Shown here: piece after piece, positions 8,579-14,302 of the stretch | How positions within the stretch are numbered: the stretch's first letter is position 1 | How the letters are laid out: each line of letters begins with the position of its first letter | Source of the DNA: an uncultured Lachnospiraceae bacterium | GTDB taxonomy: Bacteria > Bacillota > Clostridia > Lachnospirales > Lachnospiraceae | Reading direction: 5' to 3' | NCBI GenBank assembly: GCA_910586555.1 | Contig: CAJUJY010000057.1 | Coordinates: 1-21,744 of the forward strand | DNA: 21,744 nucleotides | Made by a program: the position numbers and the translations under genes | The notes under the pieces: generated by a model | What the model was told of the DNA's origin: nothing | Database searches by the model: none | The model's input: only the letters and a program-made list of their open reading frames with translations

Positions 8579-8583
8579 AACTT

Positions 8584-8588
8584 TCCTC
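8584..8588 (-). promoter_or_regulatory. ribosome binding site for the BcrA-type ATPase
   Basis: GAGGA on the minus strand, 5 bases before ATG at 8578, favouring this start over ATG at 8590. Confidence 0.55.
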
Positions 8589-8668
8589 ATTTCTGCGCTT
8601 ATACGCTATAAAAATTTTTCAATAAATATATAATACACCAGCAAATATAAGAAAACGCCAAAAAAGTA

Positions 8669-8684
8669 TAAAGAAAAGTTAAAG
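8669..8684 (-). promoter_or_regulatory. candidate response-regulator direct repeat upstream of the ATPase gene
   Basis: TAAAG occurs at 8669-8673 and 8680-8684, an 11-base period (CTTTA on the minus strand). A looser relative, TAAG, lies at 8648-8651, about two turns away. Tandem pentamers with one helical turn between them are the usual binding pattern of OmpR-family regulators such as NisR and SpaR. The position, after the regulator stop and about 90 bases ahead of the ATPase start, suits a separate regulated promoter for the exporter. Confidence 0.35.
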
Positions 8685-8691
8685 AAATATA

Positions 8692-9366
8692 TTATGCATC
8701 TGCAAGTTTAAATCCAAGCCCCCAGACAGTTTCTATATATTCTGTATCTGTAACCTTTTTAATCTTCTGCCTTATATTGCTTATATGTACATTTATTGTT
8801 TTATCTTCACCTATATAATAATCCTCCCATGCATATTCATATATTTCATTCTTTGAAAAAACCTGCCCTGGGTGGCGCAGCAGAAGTTCTATAATTTTTA
8901 ATTCATGCACAGTAAATGGTATATTTTTCCCATTAATGCTAACCTGTTTTTTCTGCAAGTCATACTTAAGGTTATTAAACTCCATAACACCGCCTGCTTT
9001 TTCTTTTTTATTGTCACGCAGCTGTACAAGTACCCTCGCTTCAAGTTCTTTAAGTTCAAAAGGCTTTGTCATATAATCATTAGCTCCAAGGGTAAGTAAA
9101 TCCACTTTGGTATCAAGTTCATCTTTAGCAGAAAGTACAATAACGGGCACGCTGCTTTTTTTCCTGATATTTTTTAAAACTTCATCACCAGGCATGCCCG
9201 GAAGCATTAAATCAAGGATAATTAAACAAAATTCCCCGCTTTCTGCCCGGAGAAGTGCTTCTGTACCTGAAAAAGCACTAACACAGCTATAACCTGCACG
9301 GCTAAAAGTTTCATATATCATCTGGTTTATATTATTATCGTCCTCAACTATAAGTATCTTATACAT
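8692..9366 (-). CDS. OmpR/PhoB-family response regulator of the second module (224 aa)
   Basis: Cytoplasmic transcription regulator, first gene of the second two-component/ABC operon. The receiver domain carries EDD (8-10), phosphoacceptor D52 in IILDLMLPGMPG, S79 in the switch position and K101 in MTKPF. The winged-helix domain (about 125-222) has the recognition region DKTINVHISNIRQKIKK and the closing wing VWGLGFKL. The ATG has GGAAAGG 8 bases upstream and a -35/-10 promoter some 80-107 bases upstream. Its kinase partner is the last gene of the operon (5745-6671), an arrangement in which regulator, transporter and kinase are transcribed together. Expected targets are its own promoter or the ATPase upstream region. 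Confidence 0.94.
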   Translation of the reverse strand: MYKILIVEDDNNINQMIYETFSRAGYSCVSAFSGTEALLRAESGEFCLIILDLMLPGMPGDEVLKNIRKKSSVPVIVLSAKDELDTKVDLLTLGANDYMTKPFELKELEARVLVQLRDNKKEKAGGVMEFNNLKYDLQKKQVSINGKNIPFTVHELKIIELLLRHPGQVFSKNEIYEYAWEDYYIGEDKTINVHISNIRQKIKKVTDTEYIETVWGLGFKLADA

Positions 9367-9444
9367 ACATAAAACCTTTCCATATACATCTGCATTGACG
9401 CCTGGTTTACTTAATATGGCAGTCAGTTTTTACTAATATTATTT

Positions 9445-9473
9445 ATTATATAATTATATAATGTAAAACTCAA
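9445..9473 (-). promoter_or_regulatory. promoter of the second two-component/ABC operon
   Basis: On the minus strand TTGAGT (9468-9473), a 17-base spacer and TATAAT (9445-9450). This predicts a ~70-base leader before the regulator start at 9366. It is back-to-back with the promoter at 9474-9502. Confidence 0.6.
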
Positions 9474-9502
9474 TGGTTTTTCTAATGCATATATGTTATA
9501 AT
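9474..9502 (+). promoter_or_regulatory. extended -10 promoter of the unknown gene at 9599
   Basis: TGTTATAAT (9494-9502) is an extended -10 element. The -35 position, 17 bases upstream (9474-9479, TGGTTT), is poor. The ~90-base leader that follows contains short GC-rich complementary stretches, GGCGG (9545-9549) with CCGCC (9572-9576), just ahead of the ribosome site. Confidence 0.45.
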
Positions 9503-9586
9503 TATAAAGAAATAAGCAATCTGGGCTATATTTTATTTGCCCATGGCGGGCTTTACCGCTTAATATTTAAACCGCCAGAGGCAGCA

Positions 9587-9592
9587 GGGAGG
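9587..9592 (+). promoter_or_regulatory. ribosome binding site deciding the start at 9599
   Basis: GGGAGG, 6 bases before ATG at 9599. The frame is open 42 codons further upstream to 9473, but that ATG overlaps the promoter region and has no ribosome site. Confidence 0.7.
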
Positions 9593-9598
9593 GTTTAT

Positions 9599-10489
9599 AT
9601 GGATAAATGGTATAATAATATGGAAATGGCAGATTTTAATTCAGAATTATGGGAACAGCTACGTGGTGCATATGGCAATGTAAAAGAAGATGTTGTACTG
9701 CTTATGGTACAAGAACCAGATGTCCCGGAAAGTGAAAAATCACTTTATGCAAATTATGAATGTGAATATATGGTTGCTTTTGATAATATATTCCAGCAGT
9801 TATGCCACCAGTTAAGTTTTTATGATGCTTCTTATATTGTACTGCCATATCTTGCCAAAACATTTGATTACTGGTACGAAAAAGATGATTTTGGCATGCA
9901 GGTTTTATTTTTAATGAATGTGGGTACTATTGTTTCCACAGATAATCCATTCTGTAATCCGGGCAGTGCACGTGTAATAAAAAATATTCCAAAAAACCTT
10001 ATAGAAAGCTATAATAAAAGCATTTTATTTTTCAAGGAAAAAGCAGAAGAAATCCTGTTAAATAAACTGGAACTGCTTAAACCACTCCTCCGTCCAGATG
10101 ATATACCTTATATACTTGTATCATTACAGGCATTTTTTGGTAAAAGGGAATATACTTTTGTATATCTTCTTGGGAGTTTTAGCAACTGCCTTTTATTTTG
10201 TGAAAAATGCGGTTTTTTTTCGGAAGATATTGAACTGGACTATGATATTGACGGAGATATTGAAGAATTAAACTCAATAATTACACCTGCGGAATCTGTA
10301 ATTGGAAAGTGGGATAAAAAATCACTTGATAATACATATATATGGCTTAGTAATGCACTTCACCTTACAGGCTGTGATTTTGATGTACAGAAGCTTTCTT
10401 ATTTTTATGGTACATTTACTTGTCCTAAATGCGGGGCAAAAGCAAAACCAGCAATAGATTTATATATAAAAGCGCTTAATGAGTGCTAA
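9599..10489 (+). CDS. unrecognised cytoplasmic protein with two CxxC zinc knuckles (296 aa)
   Basis: I do not recognise the family. There is no signal peptide or membrane segment. The protein is acidic and rich in aromatic residues and looks mostly alpha-helical. Two cysteine pairs, CEKC (201-204) and CPKC (275-278), each followed by Gly, look like the two halves of a zinc ribbon with a ~70-residue helical insert between them. The insert carries a strongly acidic patch (DIDGDIEEL, near 216-224). The gene stands alone between divergent and convergent neighbours, with its own promoter (9474-9502) and a terminator at 10519-10560. Translation from ATG 9599 is supported by GGGAGG. A zinc-structured adaptor, an immunity-type protein and a nucleic-acid-binding protein all remain possible. 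Confidence 0.75.
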   Translation: MDKWYNNMEMADFNSELWEQLRGAYGNVKEDVVLLMVQEPDVPESEKSLYANYECEYMVAFDNIFQQLCHQLSFYDASYIVLPYLAKTFDYWYEKDDFGMQVLFLMNVGTIVSTDNPFCNPGSARVIKNIPKNLIESYNKSILFFKEKAEEILLNKLELLKPLLRPDDIPYILVSLQAFFGKREYTFVYLLGSFSNCLLFCEKCGFFSEDIELDYDIDGDIEELNSIITPAESVIGKWDKKSLDNTYIWLSNALHLTGCDFDVQKLSYFYGTFTCPKCGAKAKPAIDLYIKALNEC

Positions 10490-10518
10490 ATAAATTCCAA
10501 TAATGCAGCTATAGCAAT

Positions 10519-10560
10519 AACCGCTTCCATAATTTATATAAGGTATGGAGGCGGTTTTAT
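10519..10560. terminator. bidirectional intrinsic terminator
   Basis: The 13-base arms 10519-10531 and 10544-10556 pair fully apart from one G-T wobble, around a 12-base AT-rich loop. The right arm runs into TTTTAT on the plus strand and the left arm is preceded by A-rich sequence, so it can stop both the plus-strand gene ending at 10489 and the minus-strand marR gene ending at 10567. Confidence 0.8.
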
Positions 10561-10566
10561 TCTGTT

Positions 10567-11004
10567 TCAGGTTTTTTCATCTTTACCAGGATATGCAAGC
10601 ACTATTTTTAAAAGCCTTATAAGCTCCTCCGTATCCTTCTGTCCAAGTATTTCAAACATTCCCTGGTACTCTTTCCTTATATATTCCCTTTTTTTCTTCG
10701 CTTCTTTCCTGCCGCTTGCTGTTATGCACACAGCTACACGCCGCCTGTCTTCATCACTGCGCACACGTTTTATAAACCCCTTTGCTTCAAGGCTGTTAAG
10801 TATATCTGTCATACGTCCTGGCACAACATGAAGCTGCTCTGTAAGAAATCCCGCACTGGCCTTATCCTGCACATACATAAGATAACGCAGTACACCATAT
10901 TCACCCCTTATGCTGTCAAGCACAGTCCTGTTCATTCTCCTGTTTAAAAGTTCAGCCAGCAGGTTATATAACTCTTCACCTAAATTTTCATCTTTTTTAT
11001 CCAT
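10567..11004 (-). CDS. MarR-family transcriptional regulator (145 aa)
   Basis: Small winged-helix regulator, expected to bind DNA as a dimer and to be released by a ligand. The core reads FLTEQLHVVPGRMTDILNSL (helix-turn-helix, about residues 53-72), then LEAKGFIKRV and the wing motif RSDEDRRRVAVCITASG (82-98), diagnostic of MarR. A charged helix, EAKKKREYIRKEY, forms the start of the dimerisation region. The ribosome site is weak (GGTG, 5 bases before the ATG). It is transcribed away from a small membrane-protein gene at 11239; MarR proteins often control such a divergent neighbour. The shared 234-base upstream region holds a good promoter for this gene (11045-11072) and a long imperfect inverted repeat (11096-11161). 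Confidence 0.92.
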   Translation of the reverse strand: MDKKDENLGEELYNLLAELLNRRMNRTVLDSIRGEYGVLRYLMYVQDKASAGFLTEQLHVVPGRMTDILNSLEAKGFIKRVRSDEDRRRVAVCITASGRKEAKKKREYIRKEYQGMFEILGQKDTEELIRLLKIVLAYPGKDEKT

Positions 11005-11044
11005 TAAAACACCAAAACCTTTCCTGACAATTTGCTACATAGAT

Positions 11045-11072
11045 ATTATAACAATATTTTTACAAGATACAA
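11045..11072 (-). promoter_or_regulatory. promoter of the marR gene
   Basis: On the minus strand TTGTAT (11067-11072), a 16-base spacer and TATAAT (11045-11050), extended by TGT (11051-11053). The predicted leader is ~35 bases. Confidence 0.6.
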
Positions 11073-11095
11073 TAGTATAAATATTTTATATATTA

Positions 11096-11161
11096 ACCAT
11101 ATCCATTTCATAAATTATCTTTTATTTATACACAATTAAAAATTTATAAAACGGATATGTT
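11096..11161. repeat. long imperfect inverted repeat in the marR/membrane-protein intergenic region
   Basis: The 20-base arms 11096-11115 and 11142-11161 are complementary at 17 of 20 positions, around a 26-base centre. The cores are ATATCC and GGATAT. It lies upstream of both predicted transcription starts, so it should act as DNA (a regulator site) rather than as RNA. Two copies of a half-site for MarR or another regulator would explain it. Confidence 0.5.
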
Positions 11162-11200
11162 GCAGATGTCATTTAACTGGAATTATATTTATGCTTATAG

Positions 11201-11206
11201 TATAAT
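11201..11206 (+). promoter_or_regulatory. -10 element of the small membrane-protein gene
   Basis: Perfect TATAAT, 33 bases before the start codon. No good -35 lies 16-18 bases upstream, which suggests dependence on an activator or low basal use. Confidence 0.4.
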
Positions 11207-11238
11207 ATTCTGGTAAATAAAAATATAAGGAGGAAAAT

Positions 11239-11646
11239 ATGGGTGGTAAAATTAAACCAGCTAAGGGCTGTTCTGCTGGCTGTAGATATTTTATTTCTTT
11301 TGGCATTTTTATATTACTTTATATAGTTGGAATAATACTGCCACTGGACGCCACACCACATTATTATAATCTTATGTCAAGAATCTGGAATTGGACAGAA
11401 ATCCTGGTTCTTTTACTAGCAGTTTACTATATTGCCAGGACAAAGATTTTTCAGTGGAAGCAGGCGGCAATATCCCTGTTTCTTGGAATAATATGTCTGG
11501 TTTCATTATTCCGTGATCCCAGAACAGCAGACATTATTATTACAAGTATTTGTGTAACGGCTGCTTTTTACGCTGGCTGTAACTTACAAATGGCAATAGG
11601 CATGCACTGGTTTATAGATTTTACCAGGTTTGCTGCGGGTTTTTAA
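11239..11646 (+). CDS. small integral membrane protein of unknown function (135 aa)
   Basis: Not recognised. After a short basic, cysteine-containing N terminus (GGKIKPAKGCSAGC) there are about four hydrophobic helices: residues ~17-36, ~52-67, ~75-91 and ~98-118. The last is followed by MHWFIDFTRF. The start is well supported by AGGAGG, 5 bases ahead of the ATG. The gene faces away from marR, so it may be that regulator's target. It is followed within ~60 bases by the promoter of the S1-domain gene, and no terminator lies between them except the hairpin at 11709-11757. Possible roles are envelope or efflux accessory functions, but nothing in the sequence settles it. Confidence 0.75.
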   Translation: MGGKIKPAKGCSAGCRYFISFGIFILLYIVGIILPLDATPHYYNLMSRIWNWTEILVLLLAVYYIARTKIFQWKQAAISLFLGIICLVSLFRDPRTADIIITSICVTAAFYAGCNLQMAIGMHWFIDFTRFAAGF

Positions 11647-11669
11647 AATACTAAAAGCTTTATGCCAGG

Positions 11670-11698
11670 TTGCAAGCACTGTTATATAATGTTATAAT
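11670..11698 (+). promoter_or_regulatory. promoter of the S1-domain gene
   Basis: TTGCAA (11670-11675), a 17-base spacer and TATAAT (11693-11698), extended by TGT (11690-11692). This is the strongest-looking promoter in the window. Transcription should start near 11705, just before the hairpin at 11709. Confidence 0.7.
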
Positions 11699-11708
11699 TA
11701 TAATATGC

Positions 11709-11757
11709 AGCCAGGTATACAATGATTTTTGCTTAATACAAAAACCTGGCTTATTTT
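11709..11757 (+). terminator. terminator-like hairpin at the 5' end of the S1-domain mRNA
   Basis: AGCCAGGT (11709-11716) pairs perfectly with ACCTGGCT (11744-11751) across a 27-base loop, followed by TATTTTT. The hairpin ends a few bases before the AGGAGG of the S1-domain gene. It can end transcripts from the membrane-protein gene. It would also be the very first structure formed in the S1 transcript, so it could act as an attenuator. The large loop makes it weaker than a classical terminator. Confidence 0.5.
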
Positions 11758-11776
11758 TAACAGGAGGTAAATTATT

Positions 11777-12709
11777 ATGGACAATGGCAGTTCCATGAAG
11801 GACTTTGAGAATGAAATTGCACGCTCTTTTAAGGTTTTAAAAGAGGGTGATATAATTGATGTAACTGTAATAGGAATATCTGATACTGAAATAACTGCTG
11901 ATCTGGATTATTATACAGAAGGAATTATACCACTTGGAGAGTGCAGCCATGACCCTGCATTTTCAATTAAAAAGGATATTAATATTGGTGATAATCTGAA
12001 AGTAATGGTTATTGATGCTGAAAATGCAAGCGGGAATGTCCTTCTTTCTTTAAAAGAAGCTAATGATATACTTGTATGGGATGGATTAAAAGAAGATTAT
12101 AAAAATGGTACTGTTTTTAAAGCCAGGATAACTGAAGCTGTCCCTTCTGGTGTTATATGCTATATTAAAGGCATACGTGCATTTATACCTGCTTCACAGC
12201 TTGCTTTACAATATGTAGAAGATACAGAGAGCTATGTTGGAATGACAGTTGATGCAGTAATTATTACTGTAGAACCATTAAACCACAAACTTGTGCTTTC
12301 TGCCAAGGCTGTTGAAAAGGAACGCGCCCTTGTTTTAAAAGCTGAACAGACCAGGCATCTTAAAACTGGTTCTGTTGTAGAAGGAACTGTAGAAAGGATT
12401 GAACAATATGGTGCATTTATAGATATAGGTGAAGGGCTTACAGGACTTTGCCATGTTTCCCAGATAACAAGCCGTTTTATTAAATCACCTAAAGAAATAC
12501 TTAAACTTGGTGATACCATAAAGGCCAAAATTATTAATATAGAAGGTGACAGGATTTCATTAAGTATAAAAGCACTTGTAGAAGATGAACCTGGACAAAC
12601 CAGTGAAGCATATGATATTCCTGATGAATACAGAGCTGGAAACAGTTCTGGAAGCGTATCCGCAGATGAAAGCCCTTTTGCAAAGCTTCTAAAAGATATT
12701 AAACTCTAA
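11777..12709 (+). CDS. RNA-binding protein with three S1 domains, ribosomal protein S1-like (310 aa)
   Basis: Cytoplasmic RNA-binding protein. Three S1/OB-fold repeats are visible at about residues 23-94, 110-177 and 197-266. The third is canonical (VVEGTVERIEQYGAFIDIGEG, then LTGLCHVSQI); the first two are more diverged. A ~40-residue acidic, low-complexity tail ends in a short amphipathic helix (FAKLLKDIKL). Firmicute S1 homologues with three or four repeats are shorter than the six-repeat E. coli S1 and may act in translation or RNA turnover rather than as core ribosomal proteins. The ATG follows AGGAGG by 9 bases. The gene is monocistronic: own promoter at 11670-11698, hairpin leader, terminator at 12745-12814. 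A 14-base sequence from the leader (11742-11755) is repeated just after the stop codon (12722-12735). Confidence 0.9.
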   Translation: MDNGSSMKDFENEIARSFKVLKEGDIIDVTVIGISDTEITADLDYYTEGIIPLGECSHDPAFSIKKDINIGDNLKVMVIDAENASGNVLLSLKEANDILVWDGLKEDYKNGTVFKARITEAVPSGVICYIKGIRAFIPASQLALQYVEDTESYVGMTVDAVIITVEPLNHKLVLSAKAVEKERALVLKAEQTRHLKTGSVVEGTVERIEQYGAFIDIGEGLTGLCHVSQITSRFIKSPKEILKLGDTIKAKIINIEGDRISLSIKALVEDEPGQTSEAYDIPDEYRAGNSSGSVSADESPFAKLLKDIKL

Positions 12710-12744
12710 AATTATAAATATAAACCTGGCTTATTATAATAAAA

Positions 12745-12814
12745 TACACCAGCAGCACCACATATATAAATATATGCCATTTTAAAATGCCTTGCCTGCT
12801 GGTGTAACTTTTTG
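12745..12814. terminator. branched intrinsic terminator between convergent genes
   Basis: The 11-base arms 12745-12755 and 12796-12806 pair perfectly (CACCAGCAG core) and are followed by ACTTTTT. On the other strand the stem is followed by TATTTTATT, so it should stop both the S1 gene and the sugar operon ending at 12827. The 40-base loop contains two perfect palindromes of its own, 12761-12776 and 12778-12789, so the RNA can fold as a three-way junction. Confidence 0.8.
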
Positions 12815-12826
12815 CCTTATATAATG

Positions 12827-14302
12827 TTAAAAAACCTCAAACTGGCATGTTTCAAAGTCTGCTTTTAATACAGCTTCTTCTCCGTTTTTACTCCATTTAA
12901 ATATTATAATGCTGTCTTTTTTTTCTATTTGCAGTTCTGCGTCAAATCCAAATGCTTTACAGGTGTTCCTGAAACGCAGAAGTCCAAGCTGCTTTTTTAC
13001 AATATCCTTTTTTAGTGCTTCTTTAACCTGTTCTTTTGTAAGGTTAGTACGGTTTATCTCTTTATGGCCGCCAGGCCCTGCTTTTTCTACAGCTTTATAA
13101 TCATTTTTTCCAGCAAATAAATCAAGATACCATACCTGCGGTTTTCCTGGCATAAATATCTGTAATGCCCTGGCAAAAAGCATTTTCTGGCTGTCTTCGC
13201 CAAGTGCACTGTAATAAGCTGCATTAACCTGGTAATACATATTTTTCTGGCCATGCAGGTTTTTAACAAAACCACCGCGTTTTGTAAGAATATCTATTAG
13301 TTTTTCAATTTCATTATCCGGAATAAACCCTTTTAAATCCAGGAGAGGTATACCATCATGGCATCCAAGCATATTTACTGTGCGTATTTTTTTACTATAA
13401 AGTTCTTCTGCCCACCTTGCAAGCACAGTCCCGTCTTTATGTTCTATTGCATAAATTATAAGCCCTGGCAGGAAGAAGTCATATGACATATAACCCTTAT
13501 TTGCTAAAAGTTCATATATTTTTTCTCCATAACTTGCATGGATTTCTGGAAGAAGGGTAATGTTATATTTGTCTGCAATAACTTTTATTTTCTCTAATAA
13601 ATCCCATGTCCCTGGTTCATTTAAGAAATTCTTCTGTCCTGGTTCTTTTGGTGCATATGCAAAAGCATCAAGGCGCACAATTTTAGCTCCATATCCTGCA
13701 AGTTTGTTTAAAGTTTCCTTGTAATGCTCCCATACAAGAGGGGACTTTATATTTAAATCCATCTGCCCAAGGTAATTACTGCCATCTTCCAGTACCTCCT
13801 GGTAAAATGTGTTCCAGTATGGCACTTTTCTTCCATCCGGAAACTTCACCATAAGTATTGGAAGCCCTGGTTTACGGAAAAACATATCTTTTATTAACTC
13901 TTCACGCGGGATAATATACCCTTCGTCTGACATTTCCCCGTATCCTTCCCAGAACTTGTTCCAGTTAATAAAAAAATCCTTATATTCTGAAGCTTCACCA
14001 TTTTTAATAATATCCTGGAACTGTGCAGAGCGTACAGATAAATGATTTAATATAAAGTCAAGTTTTAAGTCTATTCCAAGATTTTTTATATCTTCTAAAT
14101 CTTTCCTGCTGCCCATTTCCTCATTAATATCATAATCAATTACAGAAAAACCCCTGTCAAGGTCTGAATGGTAAATGCTTGGCAGTATATAAAATGACTG
14201 GAATGTATCTTTAAATTCTGGTTCTTTTAGTACAGATACTATATCCCTAAGCTTTCCTCCAAGGCTGTCAGGATAAGCATTAAACATTGGCCCGTCACTC
14301 AT
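12827..14302 (-). CDS. GH13_18 sucrose-6-phosphate / sucrose phosphorylase (491 aa)
   Basis: Cytoplasmic glycoside phosphorylase that cleaves sucrose or its phosphate with inorganic phosphate, giving alpha-glucose-1-phosphate plus fructose or fructose-6-phosphate. The (beta/alpha)8 GH13 motifs are in place: DFILNH (82-87), nucleophile D212 in VRLDAFAYAPKEPG, acid/base E253 in LLPEIHA, and transition-state D316 in GCHDGIPLLD. The length matches sucrose phosphorylases (~490-500). The adjacent kinase gene, overlapping by 8 bases, and the match in organisation with the R. gnavus raffinose locus argue for the sucrose-6-phosphate phosphorylase type; plain sucrose phosphorylase is the alternative. 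The start has AAGGAGG 8 bases upstream. It is the last gene of the operon before the terminator at 12745-12814. Confidence 0.88.
   Translation of the reverse strand: MSDGPMFNAYPDSLGGKLRDIVSVLKEPEFKDTFQSFYILPSIYHSDLDRGFSVIDYDINEEMGSRKDLEDIKNLGIDLKLDFILNHLSVRSAQFQDIIKNGEASEYKDFFINWNKFWEGYGEMSDEGYIIPREELIKDMFFRKPGLPILMVKFPDGRKVPYWNTFYQEVLEDGSNYLGQMDLNIKSPLVWEHYKETLNKLAGYGAKIVRLDAFAYAPKEPGQKNFLNEPGTWDLLEKIKVIADKYNITLLPEIHASYGEKIYELLANKGYMSYDFFLPGLIIYAIEHKDGTVLARWAEELYSKKIRTVNMLGCHDGIPLLDLKGFIPDNEIEKLIDILTKRGGFVKNLHGQKNMYYQVNAAYYSALGEDSQKMLFARALQIFMPGKPQVWYLDLFAGKNDYKAVEKAGPGGHKEINRTNLTKEQVKEALKKDIVKKQLGLLRFRNTCKAFGFDAELQIEKKDSIIIFKWSKNGEEAVLKADFETCQFEVF

Noticed and set aside
9473..9598. Extra 42 codons at the front of the zinc-knuckle protein
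   Set aside because: The upstream ATG lies inside the promoter region (-10 at 9494-9502), while ATG 9599 follows GGGAGG.
11664..11716. GCCAGGT occurring twice (11664, 11710) as alternative left arms of the S1 leader hairpin, suggesting a riboswitch
   Set aside because: The first copy lies upstream of the predicted transcription start, so it is absent from the main transcript; no known riboswitch core was seen.
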